The notes beneath the pieces were generated by a model. It was not told the DNA's origin and did no database searches. It saw only the letters and a list, made by a program, of their open reading frames with translations. The position numbers and the translations under genes were made by a program. 64,000 bases of DNA from Gammaproteobacteria bacterium (lineage in GTDB: Bacteria > Pseudomonadota > Gammaproteobacteria > Xanthomonadales > SZUA-36). This document shows, in pieces, positions 1 to 8,679 of the stretch (the stretch's first letter is position 1; every line of letters starts with the position of its first letter). The stretch spans positions 62,001 to 126,000 of the forward strand of contig JAJFLB010000026.1 in assembly GCA_021772915.1 (NCBI GenBank), in the 5' to 3' direction.

Positions 1-942
1 CCTGCGAGCGCTAAAATCTGCTTGCTTGCCAATTTCCTTCAACCGTTCCATCAGGAAAAACACCCGTCGTAAGTTCCTGGAGGTTTCACCCGTGATAAGT
101 TTGCCGACACGTTCTGACTCTTCCACCAGCATGCGGTGCGGGTCATCACCATGTAGTTCCCACGCCTCGATTAGCTCAAAGGGTGCCGGATAGTGCCCGG
201 GGTTGGCTTTGGCTGATACCTGTTTGCGCATCATGCGCGCAAGCAGAGGTCTGATCGGGCCAAAATTCTGTAGGCGGGTCACGGAACCGGGTTGCCGGCT
301 CTTACGACCTTGTTTTATCGCCCGACGAGCCGCCCAGCGTAGTGATCCATGCGCACCCACCAATTCATCAACAAGCCCCATGGCCCTGGCCGCCTGGGGA
401 CGAAGGTTACGGCTGCTGAGCATCAGTGACATGGCCTTTGACGCGCCGATGCGCTGCACACTCCGTGCACTGCCACCAAAACCCGGGTAAATGCCGAGCT
501 GAATTTCAGGAAATCCAAGCCGGGTGTGCTCAACGCTACTTGCAATTATGTAATCAAAGGTCAACGCAAGCTCCAGTCCACCACCCAGACAATAGCCGTC
601 TATGGTGACCACGGTCGGGAAGGGCAGTGCTTCAATGCGGCCCAATAGCCGGTGCACGCGGCGAATGCCTTCGCTGGCAACGGAGGCATCGTCGTAGGCA
701 TCGAATTCTCGCACGTCAGCACCAACAACAAATGATCCTGGCTTTGCAGACTGTAAAACCAATCCGGCCGGCGCATCGGATTCCAGGGAGCCAACAATGG
801 TGTCGAGTTCGGCAAGCAACTCCAGCGACAGGCTGTTGACCCGTTCGCCCGCACGGTCAATGGACAGCCAAAGGACATTGTCGATATCGCTTGAAAGTTT
901 CCAGTGTTTAAATTGTCTGTCTTTGAGTGGCGTATTGTTCAT
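1..942 (-). CDS. FadB/FadJ-like multifunctional beta-oxidation protein, N-terminal part (cut by window edge)
   Basis: I translated this frame from the ATG at 942 and it stays open to base 1, so 314 residues are visible and the C-terminus lies outside the window. The visible part is a crotonase (enoyl-CoA hydratase) domain. It has an oxyanion-hole segment (SFVVGADVREF) and both catalytic glutamate positions, in GGGLELAL and PEIQLGIYPGFGG. The last residues (RRVFFLMERLKEIGK) match the linker that precedes the 3-hydroxyacyl-CoA dehydrogenase domain in FadB/FadJ. Those enzymes hydrate trans-2-enoyl-CoA and then oxidise the 3-hydroxyacyl-CoA. Which of the two subfamilies it belongs to cannot be settled without the missing dehydrogenase half. 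Confidence 0.85.
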   Translation of the reverse strand, partial: MNNTPLKDRQFKHWKLSSDIDNVLWLSIDRAGERVNSLSLELLAELDTIVGSLESDAPAGLVLQSAKPGSFVVGADVREFDAYDDASVASEGIRRVHRLLGRIEALPFPTVVTIDGYCLGGGLELALTFDYIIASSVEHTRLGFPEIQLGIYPGFGGSARSVQRIGASKAMSLMLSSRNLRPQAARAMGLVDELVGAHGSLRWAARRAIKQGRKSRQPGSVTRLQNFGPIRPLLARMMRKQVSAKANPGHYPAPFELIEAWELHGDDPHRMLVEESERVGKLITGETSRNLRRVFFLMERLKEIGKQADFSARR

Positions 943-1042
943 CGGGGTTCCGAATTTCCGGCCGGCACGGCCGATGTAGTGAGTTTAATGCAAAGATGAG
1001 GGCAAATCCTGCACATGCAACCGGGTTTCCACACGGGTTGAT

Positions 1043-1639
1043 TCATGGCAGCCGCAAGCCGGCATTTCGTAGCATGGTGGCCGTACGAATCAGGGGAAGC
1101 CCAATGATTGCGGTTGGGTCTTCGCTAACGATACGCTCGAATAACACGATTCCGAGTGACTCTGCTTTGAACGCGCCAACACAGTTGTAGGGTTTTTCCT
1201 TTAGCAAGTAACGCTCAATATCTATTGGGAGTAGCTTGCGGAAATGGACCTTGGTGCGATCAGTGTGCTGCTCTGAGAAGCCACGTGTAAGACATTGCAC
1301 ACTGACAGAAGTCAGGAATTCAACCATTTTTCCGCTACAGGACTCTAGCTGTTCCAGTGCAATATCATGAGTGCCGGGCTTGCCGATGACCCGCTCATCG
1401 AGCACTGCTACCTGGTCGGAGCCAATAACAACTGCATGTGGGTAGGTCCCGGTCACGGTCTTCGCCTTGAGCTTGGCCAGACGGGCAACCAGCCTGGCTG
1501 GCGACTCATCGGGGGCTGCAGTCTCATCAATTTGCGGGGAGTGGCAACTAAAAGGAATACCAAGACGCCCCAGCAGTAATTTACGATATTCACTGCTCGA
1601 GCCAAGCACCAGAGACTTCGGAGCTGGTTCGTTACTCAT
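1043..1639 (-). CDS. yceF: Maf-family nucleotide pyrophosphatase YceF (7-methyl-GTP pyrophosphatase type)
   Basis: A 198-residue Maf protein. The N-terminus has the Maf signature with bound-phosphate Ser/Arg (LVLGSSSEYRKLLL), then the acidic motif QIDETAAPDESP, and GSDQV with the catalytic Asp. The Maf-YceF subgroup hydrolyses m7GTP and related modified nucleotides to the monophosphate and pyrophosphate. The gene is divergent from yceD, which is the usual gammaproteobacterial arrangement at the head of the plsX-fab cluster. The assignment to YceF rather than YhdE rests on overall similarity and on this context. Confidence 0.93.
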   Translation of the reverse strand: MSNEPAPKSLVLGSSSEYRKLLLGRLGIPFSCHSPQIDETAAPDESPARLVARLAKLKAKTVTGTYPHAVVIGSDQVAVLDERVIGKPGTHDIALEQLESCSGKMVEFLTSVSVQCLTRGFSEQHTDRTKVHFRKLLPIDIERYLLKEKPYNCVGAFKAESLGIVLFERIVSEDPTAIIGLPLIRTATMLRNAGLRLP

Positions 1640-1799
1640 TTATATTGTAAAATGATGGGTTAGTTTGGCTCATTATTACCAGTTTCTGTAGTGTGGTCCG
1701 GGGTCGTTATTATATTTCACCGGGATGAATTATCGGTGAGTTATTTTTACTCTGGGGGTCATACCCAGTACAGATATCAATCTTTTGGAAGTGTGTGTT

Positions 1800-2345
1800 A
1801 TGTCGCGGGAGTACCCTGACTGGATTTCGCCGGATCGAGCCGCCGAAGGTAGGCGGATTTTCAGGGGAACAATTCCGCTAGTGCGGTTACAGCGTCTCGT
1901 GCCCCTGTTGGTTGACGCACAAGGCGAAGTTGCTTTCCAGGCGGCTTTTAGTCGTGATATGGACAAACGTGTACGCATAAATTTACAGGCAGAAGCTTCG
2001 TTGCCATTGGTTTGCCAGGCCAGTCTGGAAGTGTACGAGGAGCAAGTGAAGCGACAAAGTGAGCTGGTGGTCATAGAAGCCGACGGCGAACTTGATGAAC
2101 TTCCGGATCACTGTGAAGCTGTTAAAGTCGAGCATGGTCGAATCGCCATTGCCGACCTGGTAGAAGACGAACTGTTGCTGGGTTTACCACATTTTCCCCG
2201 TAAACCGGGGTTGCAGCAGATTGAGTATTCAACCAACACGGAGAGCTTGGTTAAGGCGGGGCACGATGATGTCCCACGGGCAAAGGATACAAAAAACCCG
2301 TTTGCCGTTTTGAAGGACATGCTGGATGACGGTAATGCGGATTAG
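1800..2345 (+). CDS. yceD: YceD family protein (DUF177), 23S rRNA accumulation protein
   Basis: About 181 residues, with the family hallmarks: an N-terminal IFRGTIPL strand segment, a central VCQASLEVYEEQV region, the acidic segment IADLVEDELLLGLP and the C-terminal NPFAVLKDML. YceD sits next to rpmF in most bacteria and is linked to 23S rRNA accumulation. The frame also allows a TTG start at 1785, but the ATG at 1800 has GGAAG about eight bases upstream and is preferred. The second Cys of the CxxC pair present in E. coli YceD is absent here. It is probably co-transcribed with rpmF 68 bp downstream. Confidence 0.88.
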   Translation: MSREYPDWISPDRAAEGRRIFRGTIPLVRLQRLVPLLVDAQGEVAFQAAFSRDMDKRVRINLQAEASLPLVCQASLEVYEEQVKRQSELVVIEADGELDELPDHCEAVKVEHGRIAIADLVEDELLLGLPHFPRKPGLQQIEYSTNTESLVKAGHDDVPRAKDTKNPFAVLKDMLDDGNAD

Positions 2346-2412
2346 CGAAACTGGTGTTCATCCGCACGGGTTCAGATATTTTTATTATTTTTTAGATCAG
2401 GAGTAAATTGTC

Positions 2413-2610
2413 ATGGCTGTACAAAAGAGCCGTAAAACCCCTTCGCGGCGTGGAATGCGACGTTCGCATGATTCGCTGAAGGCACCGACACTGTCGGTCG
2501 ATCCCACGACCGGCGAGACCCATTTGCGTCATCATGTCAGCCCTGAGGGTTACTATAAGGGCCGCAAAGTCATAGATACCCCGGTCGTCGAATTTGAAGA
2601 AGAGGAGTAG
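2413..2610 (+). CDS. rpmF: 50S ribosomal protein L32
   Basis: A 65-residue basic protein with the canonical L32 start [17 protein letters not shown] and the [18 protein letters not shown] segment. A gatcaggag Shine-Dalgarno precedes the ATG. The protein lies within the peptidyl-transferase side of the large subunit. The tail is acidic (VVEFEEEE). It is followed by a strong hairpin before plsX. Confidence 0.97.
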   Translation: MAVQKSRKTPSRRGMRRSHDSLKAPTLSVDPTTGETHLRHHVSPEGYYKGRKVIDTPVVEFEEEE

Positions 2611-2634
2611 TCATTGCCCGTGTGAGGGGATGAT

Positions 2635-2658
2635 ACCGCCGGCTACACTGCCGGCGGT
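2635..2658 (+). promoter_or_regulatory. 9 bp GC-rich hairpin in the rpmF-plsX gap, occluding the plsX ribosome-binding region
   Basis: ACCGCCGGC (2635-2643) and GCCGGCGGT (2650-2658) pair perfectly around a 6-nt loop. The only plausible plsX start, GTG at 2662, begins three bases after the stem. The best Shine-Dalgarno-like bases (GGCGG) are inside the 3' arm. There is no U-tract, so it is not a typical terminator. It could limit plsX translation or stabilise the upstream mRNA end. Confidence 0.55.
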
Positions 2659-2661
2659 TTA

Positions 2662-3693
2662 GTGAGTACGAACCAGAAAACTACCCTGGCACTCGATGTT
2701 CACGGCGGTGATTTTGGCCCGGCGGTTACCATTCCTGCTGCCCTGGATATATTGGCCGTACATCCACAGCTGGAAATACTGTTATGCGGCATGGATGAGG
2801 ACATACGCCCTCTGCTTGAGCCGAAAGGCCACAGCCCCGGCAGACGTCCCTTGTTGCAGCGTATTCATATGGTAAGTGCCACCCATGTTTTGACGTCTGA
2901 TGCCCGACCAATTGAAGCGTTACGGCGTGGCAGTGGCAGCAGCTTACGTCTCGCCATGGAGCAGGTTTCGTGTGGCAGGGCAGTTGCCTGCGTCAGTGCG
3001 GGCAGTACGGCCGCAATGTTGGCGCTGGGCGTCAAAGTCCTGGGCATGCTGCCAGGTATCGAACGGCCCGCATTGATGTCACGAATTCCCTCAGCAACTG
3101 GCCACACCAGTGTACTTGACCTGGGCGCGAACCTGAATGTCAGTGCAACACAATTGGTACAGTTCGCCATAATGGGTTCTGTTGCCTGTACCACCAATGG
3201 AACGGGACCAGCAAAAATTGCTCTGCTCAATGTCGGACACGAGGACAGCAAAGGTGATGCGGGGGTACGCGCCGCTCACGCCACCTTGAGTGAGATGGCG
3301 ATCAACTACACCGGCTTTATTGAAGGACACGATATTTTTGCTGGTAAGGCCGATGTTGCAGTCTGTGACGGATTCTCTGGCAATCTGATCCTGAAATCCG
3401 GTGAGGGCCTTGCCAGGATGTTTTTTCGACACCTGGATTTGGCATTGCGATCCGGATGGTTGGCAAAGGCAGGCGCTCTGCTCGTGCGTTCTGCCTTACA
3501 GGGGACACTGGCACGTTTTGAACCATCCAAGCATAATGGCGCACCACTGCTGGGCTTGCGCGGCGTGGTCGTCAAGAGTCACGGCAGTGCAAATCGGGAG
3601 GCACTGGGTCTGGCAATTTTAGAGGCGGTGGCTGAAGCTGATCGACAGGTCCCAAAATTAATTGAGTCGAAGATAAAGGAATATTGGGGTTGA
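2662..3693 (+). CDS. plsX: Phosphate acyltransferase PlsX
   Basis: 343 residues. PlsX converts acyl-ACP plus phosphate to acyl-phosphate for phosphatidic acid synthesis at the inner face of the membrane. Family motifs are clear: LALDVHGGDFGP at the N-terminus, ACVSAGSTAAMLALG, LDLGAN, VCDGFSGN and GLRGVVVKSHG. The start is a GTG immediately downstream of a hairpin. No alternative start lies between it and the first conserved strand, so this start is well constrained. Usual neighbours are rpmF upstream and fabH 24 bp downstream. Confidence 0.96.
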   Translation: MSTNQKTTLALDVHGGDFGPAVTIPAALDILAVHPQLEILLCGMDEDIRPLLEPKGHSPGRRPLLQRIHMVSATHVLTSDARPIEALRRGSGSSLRLAMEQVSCGRAVACVSAGSTAAMLALGVKVLGMLPGIERPALMSRIPSATGHTSVLDLGANLNVSATQLVQFAIMGSVACTTNGTGPAKIALLNVGHEDSKGDAGVRAAHATLSEMAINYTGFIEGHDIFAGKADVAVCDGFSGNLILKSGEGLARMFFRHLDLALRSGWLAKAGALLVRSALQGTLARFEPSKHNGAPLLGLRGVVVKSHGSANREALGLAILEAVAEADRQVPKLIESKIKEYWG

Positions 3694-3717
3694 CACCACA
3701 CTGGTCGAGGTAGAGCT

Positions 3718-4686
3718 GTGAAAAAATCCAAAATCATAGGCACCGGTAGTTTCTTGCCGGAAAAAATTGTCACCAATGCCGACCTGGAAAAAATACTGGA
3801 CACGTCTGACCAGTGGATACGGGAACGCACGGGTATCCGTGAAAGACGGGTTGCGCATGATGATGAAACGGGTAGTGACATGGCGGAAATCGCCGCCCAA
3901 CGCGCCATGAAAGCTGCTGGTGTTGACCCCCAGGAAATAGGACTGATCGTGGTTGGAACAACGACGCCCGACGTGGTGTTTCCAAGTTCTGCCTGTCTTC
4001 TGCAGGCCCGGCTGAGCTTGCCGGATTGTGGAGCCATGGATGTTAACGCTGCCTGCTCAGGCTTTATGTATGCCCTGTCCATTGCAGACAAGTACATACG
4101 CTGTGGTGATGTTAAAAAAGCGCTGGTCATTGGTTTCGACAAACTGACGAGCATGTTGGACTGGAACGACCGTGGCACCGCAGTATTGTTTGCCGATGGT
4201 GCCGGTGCCGTGGTGTTGGAAGCAGCGGACGAACCGGGCATATTGTCTACCCATATCCATGCAGCCGGACGGCACAGCGACCTGCTGGGTGTGGATGTTG
4301 GCGTGGGAGTGGGCTTCAAGGAGGAAAAACGTGGAGGTGTCCGTATCAAGATGAAGGGCAACGAAGTCTTCAAAGTTGCGGTGCGGACCCTTGGACGCAT
4401 TGTTGATGAGACGCTCGAGCACAATAACATGGATAAGTCGGATCTCGACTGGTTGATTCCCCACCAGGCCAATTACCGCATCATCACGGCCACGGCAAAG
4501 AAACTGGGTTTGACCATGGACCAGGTTGTGGTCACCGTTGACAGACACGGCAACACATCGGCTGCATCGGTGCCGCTGGCGCTGGATGAAGCGATACGTT
4601 CCGGTAAGGTCAAACGTGGTGATTTATTGCTGCTGGAAGCATTTGGTGGTGGCTTTACCTGGGCGTCGGCGCTGATCAGGTACTAA
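3718..4686 (+). CDS. fabH: Beta-ketoacyl-ACP synthase III (FabH)
   Basis: 322 residues. FabH condenses acetyl-CoA with malonyl-ACP to start type II fatty acid synthesis. The catalytic triad is visible: Cys113 in [11 protein letters not shown], His249 in IPHQANYRI and Asn279 in [13 protein letters not shown]. The GTG start at 3718 is preceded by a gaggtag Shine-Dalgarno. fabD, which normally follows, is absent: the next gene (fabG) begins 31 bp after the stop. Confidence 0.97.
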   Translation: MKKSKIIGTGSFLPEKIVTNADLEKILDTSDQWIRERTGIRERRVAHDDETGSDMAEIAAQRAMKAAGVDPQEIGLIVVGTTTPDVVFPSSACLLQARLSLPDCGAMDVNAACSGFMYALSIADKYIRCGDVKKALVIGFDKLTSMLDWNDRGTAVLFADGAGAVVLEAADEPGILSTHIHAAGRHSDLLGVDVGVGVGFKEEKRGGVRIKMKGNEVFKVAVRTLGRIVDETLEHNNMDKSDLDWLIPHQANYRIITATAKKLGLTMDQVVVTVDRHGNTSAASVPLALDEAIRSGKVKRGDLLLLEAFGGGFTWASALIRY

Positions 4687-4717
4687 GTGGCATTTGTGGA
4701 GCAAGCGAGGTTGGAAA

Positions 4718-5458
4718 ATGAGTAGTACCCCAGACAAGCAGGTCGCATTGGTCACCGGGGCCAGCCGGGGTATCGGTGCGGCTATCGCAGACAGACTGGC
4801 GGCTGACGGATTGCGTGTTTATGGTACGGCAACCACTGATGCGGGTGCCGTAACCATCAATGAGCGGGGCACCAGGGGTCTTACGGGCTTGGTCCTTGAC
4901 GTTAATGACACCCATGGTGTCGGTTCGTTAATGTCTGAGATCAACCAGCAAGCGGGTGCCCCCACCATCCTGGTCAATAACGCAGGTGTTACCCGCGACC
5001 AGCTTTTGATGAGAATGAGTGAGGAAGACTGGAAAACCGTGCTCGATACAAATCTTCGCTCCGTTTATCGCCTTTCCAAGGCCTGTTTGCGGGGTATGAT
5101 GAAATTACGCAGCGGGCGAATTATAAGTATTGCTTCTGTAGTTGCTTCATTAGGCAATGCGGGACAGGTAAACTACGCCGCTGCCAAGGCCGGGATGATG
5201 GGTTTTTCACGTTCACTTGCCCGAGAAGTCGGTTCAAGGGGCATAACAGTAAACGTTGTTGCGCCGGGTTTTATAGACACTGATATGACCCGGGGGTTGA
5301 ATCAGGAGCAGCGGGAGGCCATGTTACAGGACATCCCGTTGAAACGCCTGGGTGAAGCCAGTGATATCGCCGCGGCAGTCAGTTTTCTGGCCGCACCAGC
5401 CGCAGCTTACATTACCGGACAAACACTACATGTTAACGGTGGTATGTACATGACCTGA
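4718..5458 (+). CDS. fabG: 3-oxoacyl-ACP reductase FabG
   Basis: 246 residues from the ATG at 4718, chosen because GAGG lies seven bases upstream. The frame can be extended to a TTG at 4694, but that would add eight unsupported residues. It is a classical short-chain dehydrogenase with TGASRGIG for NADPH binding, LVNNAG, an active-site Ser in IISIASVVAS, and YAAAK with the catalytic Tyr and Lys. It reduces 3-ketoacyl-ACP in fatty acid elongation. It follows fabH directly, without fabD. Confidence 0.96.
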   Translation: MSSTPDKQVALVTGASRGIGAAIADRLAADGLRVYGTATTDAGAVTINERGTRGLTGLVLDVNDTHGVGSLMSEINQQAGAPTILVNNAGVTRDQLLMRMSEEDWKTVLDTNLRSVYRLSKACLRGMMKLRSGRIISIASVVASLGNAGQVNYAAAKAGMMGFSRSLAREVGSRGITVNVVAPGFIDTDMTRGLNQEQREAMLQDIPLKRLGEASDIAAAVSFLAAPAAAYITGQTLHVNGGMYMT

Positions 5459-5613
5459 AAAGGGGTTTGCAAGGATCTTAAGGAAGGGATGATCGGTAGA
5501 TTTAACCGGAGCCAGCGTTGGTATATACGATGGCAAGAAGCAATAAACTGGCAGAAGCGTCGCAGTTTCTTTAAAATTGCGTTTCTGTGTCACACTAAAG
5601 GAATCACTAAAAA

Positions 5614-5850
5614 ATGAGCAGCATCGAAGAACGCGTGCAGAAAATTGTCGTAGAGCAACTGGGTGTGAACGAGGAGGAAGTGACAGCCAACGCTTCTTTT
5701 GTTGACGACCTCGGTGCGGATTCTCTGGATACCGTTGAACTTGTTATGGCGCTTGAAGAAGAGTTTGAGTGTGAGATCCCTGACGAAGAGGCGGAAAAAA
5801 TTACCAGCGTTCAGCAGGCGATTGATTACGTTAATTCCACCACCAATTGA
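5614..5850 (+). CDS. acpP: Acyl carrier protein
   Basis: A 78-residue acidic protein with the phosphopantetheine attachment motif [10 protein letters not shown], giving Ser37 as the modified residue. It carries the growing acyl chain for the neighbouring Fab enzymes and for PlsX. The 155 bp gap before it is AT-richer than the flanks and probably holds a separate acpP promoter, although I cannot pick out convincing boxes. The Shine-Dalgarno is AAAGGAA. Confidence 0.98.
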   Translation: MSSIEERVQKIVVEQLGVNEEEVTANASFVDDLGADSLDTVELVMALEEEFECEIPDEEAEKITSVQQAIDYVNSTTN

Positions 5851-5942
5851 AATCATGGAATATGTGATTGCGGCCGGCGTTTTGTCGGCCGTGATTCGTT
5901 TCAGATGACTATCTCAAGTTTTTTAGCACTGGAAATGTTTGG

Positions 5943-7187
5943 ATGTCGAAACGTCGCGTCGTAGTGACCGGTATGGGCATCAAGTCGCCCGTTGGCAGTA
6001 CGGTTGATACTGCCTGGGAGTCTATTTGCAATGGCCGCAGTGGAATAGGGAAACTGACAGCACTGGATCCCTCTCTGATGAAGACTCAAATCGCCGGTGA
6101 GGTCATTGACCTTGACGTGGCCGAGTACCTGACACCCCGTGATACAAAACGCATGGACAAGTTTGTCCATTATGGCTATGCAGCATCAGTTGATGCGCTT
6201 GAAGACGCCGGACTTTTGAATGAGAGCTCAAGCGTGGACCCAGAGCGCATTGGTTGTGCGCTTGGAGCCGGCATTGGTGGCCTCGAAACCATCGAAAGAA
6301 CGACCGAGGCCTATTTGAATGGAGGACCGCGAAAGGTTGGTCCATTTTTTATCCCCGGTTCAATTGTCAATATGATTGGTGGGTATTTATCCATCAGACA
6401 TAATCTGAAAGGCCCAAACATTGCCATCGTGACTGCTTGCAGTACCGCCACGCACAACATGGGCACGGCGATGCGCATGATCCAGTACGGTGAAGCGGAT
6501 GTAATGGTCGCCGGTGGTTCTGAATTTGCCACCACCGCCACCGCGATGAGTGGCTTTATCTCGGCACGCGCCATGTCTACCCGCAATGATGCACCACATA
6601 AAGCCAGCAGACCCTGGGACGATGCACGTGACGGCTTCGTGCTCTCCAATGGTGCTGGTGTGCTCGTACTCGAAGAGTTGCAGCACGCCACACAAAGAGG
6701 GGCGAAAGTTTACGGCGAAGTCATAGGTTATGGTATGAGCGGTGATGCATTTCACATGACAGCGCCGCCCGCAGATGGTGAGGGCGCTGCCCGTTGTATG
6801 CGTATTGCCTTGAAAGACGCGGGCTTAAACCCGCGGGACATTGACTATATCAACGCCCATGGGACCTCAACCCCCCTGGGTGATCTGGCCGAGACCATCG
6901 CTATCAAGACTAGCTTCGGCGATTATGCATACAAAATTCCGGTCAGCTCAACCAAGTCCATGACCGGGCACCTGTTGGGTGCAGCCGGAGGGGTCGAGGC
7001 CATTTTCAGTTTGCTTAGCATTCGCGATGGTGTATTACCCGCAACGATTAATCTCGACAACCCAAGTGCGGACTGCGATCTCGATTATGTCCCCAACACG
7101 GCACGTGAAGCGGTTGTGGAGACAGTGATATCCAATTCATTTGGATTCGGTGGAACTAACGGTAGCCTGATTTTTCGCAAGATCTAG
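5943..7187 (+). CDS. fabF: Beta-ketoacyl-ACP synthase II (FabF)
   Basis: 414 residues. The Cys-His-His catalytic set is visible: Cys166 in [10 protein letters not shown], His306 in [11 protein letters not shown] and His343 in [11 protein letters not shown]. FabF elongates acyl-ACP with malonyl-ACP. The C-terminus ([15 protein letters not shown]) has normal family length. The TAG stop lies inside a CTAG that forms the outer edge of an inverted-repeat element (7184-7316), so the element abuts fabF without truncating it. Confidence 0.97.
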   Translation: MSKRRVVVTGMGIKSPVGSTVDTAWESICNGRSGIGKLTALDPSLMKTQIAGEVIDLDVAEYLTPRDTKRMDKFVHYGYAASVDALEDAGLLNESSSVDPERIGCALGAGIGGLETIERTTEAYLNGGPRKVGPFFIPGSIVNMIGGYLSIRHNLKGPNIAIVTACSTATHNMGTAMRMIQYGEADVMVAGGSEFATTATAMSGFISARAMSTRNDAPHKASRPWDDARDGFVLSNGAGVLVLEELQHATQRGAKVYGEVIGYGMSGDAFHMTAPPADGEGAARCMRIALKDAGLNPRDIDYINAHGTSTPLGDLAETIAIKTSFGDYAYKIPVSSTKSMTGHLLGAAGGVEAIFSLLSIRDGVLPATINLDNPSADCDLDYVPNTAREAVVETVISNSFGFGGTNGSLIFRKI

Positions 7188-7316
7188 GAGGCGTTCTCAC
7201 ACGCTAGGTTGCGCTGTTGCACCTGAAAATACGCCAGGCAAGGCGTGAGGAGAGAGGTTTGGTAACTCCAAATGAACGACGAACAACACAGTATGGCGTG
7301 TGAGAACGCCCCCTAG
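7184..7316. mobile_element. Short inverted-repeat (MITE-like) element between fabF and pabB
   Basis: The left arm 7184-7204 (CTAGGAGGCGTTCTCACACG followed by C) and the right arm 7296-7316 are inverted repeats matching at 20 of 21 positions. Both ends are CTAG, which suits a 4 bp target duplication around a 125 bp element (7188-7312). The interior has no ORF but can fold further. The fabF stop codon lies in the left end, and the only usable pabB start (GTG 7300) lies inside the right arm. This size, with terminal repeats and no transposase, is typical of a miniature inverted-repeat element mobilised in trans. The CTAG ends recall IS5-type targets, but the parent is unknown. Confidence 0.7.
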
Positions 7317-8679
7317 GGAACCTCCGATTTATTCTGACTGTAGCTGTTCGCGGGAATACCCTCACGACCTGCTGAGCATTGCGGCTGCACTGCCGCATCG
7401 TTACCCCTACTTGCTCGATAGTGCCACACCCGGACCCCTGGGGCAGTACAGTCTGCTACTCAGGAGCAGTGCTGAACAGTTGTGCCTGGCAGACAACGGG
7501 CAAATGAGTGGGCCAGGCAGCGGCAGCGCCTTTCTGGACCGTCTTGACGACTGGTACCGGCAAGACCGACGAGCTGAGGTCAGTACAAGCGACTTCCCAT
7601 TCGTCGGTGGCTGGTTTGTCTACCTCGGCTATGAGTTGACTGCGGAAATTGAACCAAAAGTGGCGTATCCGTTTGCCGGCGATGGTTTCCCCGTGGCCTT
7701 TGCGACACGCTGTCCCGGTGCAATCTACACCCGCACGGAGCAACCGGGAGTGCTGCACCTGGTTGCAGAGAATGCTGACGTGCTTAACGAAATGCAGCGT
7801 GAGCTCGAAGGCCTGCCGTCAGTGCCAGAATCTGAGCTTGCGGTGCTGACCAGCCTGAAGGCTGATCCGCCGGGCGCATTCAAGGATGCGGTTGAGCGAA
7901 TTCATGAATACATCCTCGAAGGCGATGTGTTCCAGGTAAATCTGTCACGAGGCTGGCAAGGTACGTTTGATCAGCCAGTGGATGCCATGGCGCTTTACCA
8001 ATCTTTGCGCAACAACAATCCCGCGCCATTTGCCGGAATGGTGCGATGGCGTGAGCACACTTTGATGAGTTCCTCACCCGAACGTCTTGTCAACACCAGG
8101 GGCTCCCTGGTTCAGTCAAGACCCATTGCCGGTACCCGCCCCCGCGGTCAGGATGATGACTCAGACGTCGCACTGAGCCGCGAATTGCTTGCGCATCCGA
8201 AAGAGCGTGCCGAACACATCATGTTGATAGATCTGGAACGCAATGATCTCGGTAAGGTCTGTGAGACGGGAAGCGTGGAAGTGGACGAGTTGATGGTTGT
8301 TGAGAGCTACGAGCATGTTCACCATATTGTTTCCAATGTACGGGGACGACTACGCAATGATGTAAGCCCAATAGACGTCATCAAGGCGGTTTTTCCTGGC
8401 GGAACCATCACCGGCTGTCCAAAAGTACGTTGTATGGAAATTATTGCCGAGCTGGAGGTGCAGGGCCGCAGTTTCTATACGGGTTCAGTTGGCTACCTTG
8501 GCCTTGATGGTAGGATGGATCTGAACATTTTGATACGCTCAATGCTGGTACACGGAAACCGGATCAGTTTCCGTACGGGAGCTGGCATTGTGGCAGACTC
8601 TAATGCGGATAGTGAAGTGCTAGAAACTGAGGACAAAGCCCGTGGACTGTTACGGGCATTGGAGTCGAAACGTGCTTGA
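7300..8679 (+). CDS. pabB: Aminodeoxychorismate synthase component I (PabB), chorismate-binding
   Basis: 459 residues of the chorismate-utilising family: GDVFQVNLSRGW, RPIAGTRPRG, HIMLIDLERNDLGKVC and FPGGTITGCPKVRCMEII. PabB makes 4-amino-4-deoxychorismate, the precursor of p-aminobenzoate for folate. Adjacency and 8 bp overlap with pabC support PabB over anthranilate synthase TrpE. However, the residue that is Lys in E. coli PabB (PIKGT) is Ala here, as in TrpE. The GTG start at 7300 lies in the terminal repeat of the upstream element, and no other standard start occurs before the first conserved segment. Confidence 0.85.
   Translation: MRTPPREPPIYSDCSCSREYPHDLLSIAAALPHRYPYLLDSATPGPLGQYSLLLRSSAEQLCLADNGQMSGPGSGSAFLDRLDDWYRQDRRAEVSTSDFPFVGGWFVYLGYELTAEIEPKVAYPFAGDGFPVAFATRCPGAIYTRTEQPGVLHLVAENADVLNEMQRELEGLPSVPESELAVLTSLKADPPGAFKDAVERIHEYILEGDVFQVNLSRGWQGTFDQPVDAMALYQSLRNNNPAPFAGMVRWREHTLMSSSPERLVNTRGSLVQSRPIAGTRPRGQDDDSDVALSRELLAHPKERAEHIMLIDLERNDLGKVCETGSVEVDELMVVESYEHVHHIVSNVRGRLRNDVSPIDVIKAVFPGGTITGCPKVRCMEIIAELEVQGRSFYTGSVGYLGLDGRMDLNILIRSMLVHGNRISFRTGAGIVADSNADSEVLETEDKARGLLRALESKRA

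Noticed and set aside
600-878. Minus-strand 92-codon ORF within the FadB-like gene
   Set aside because: It is an out-of-frame shadow; the crotonase frame runs through it from 942.
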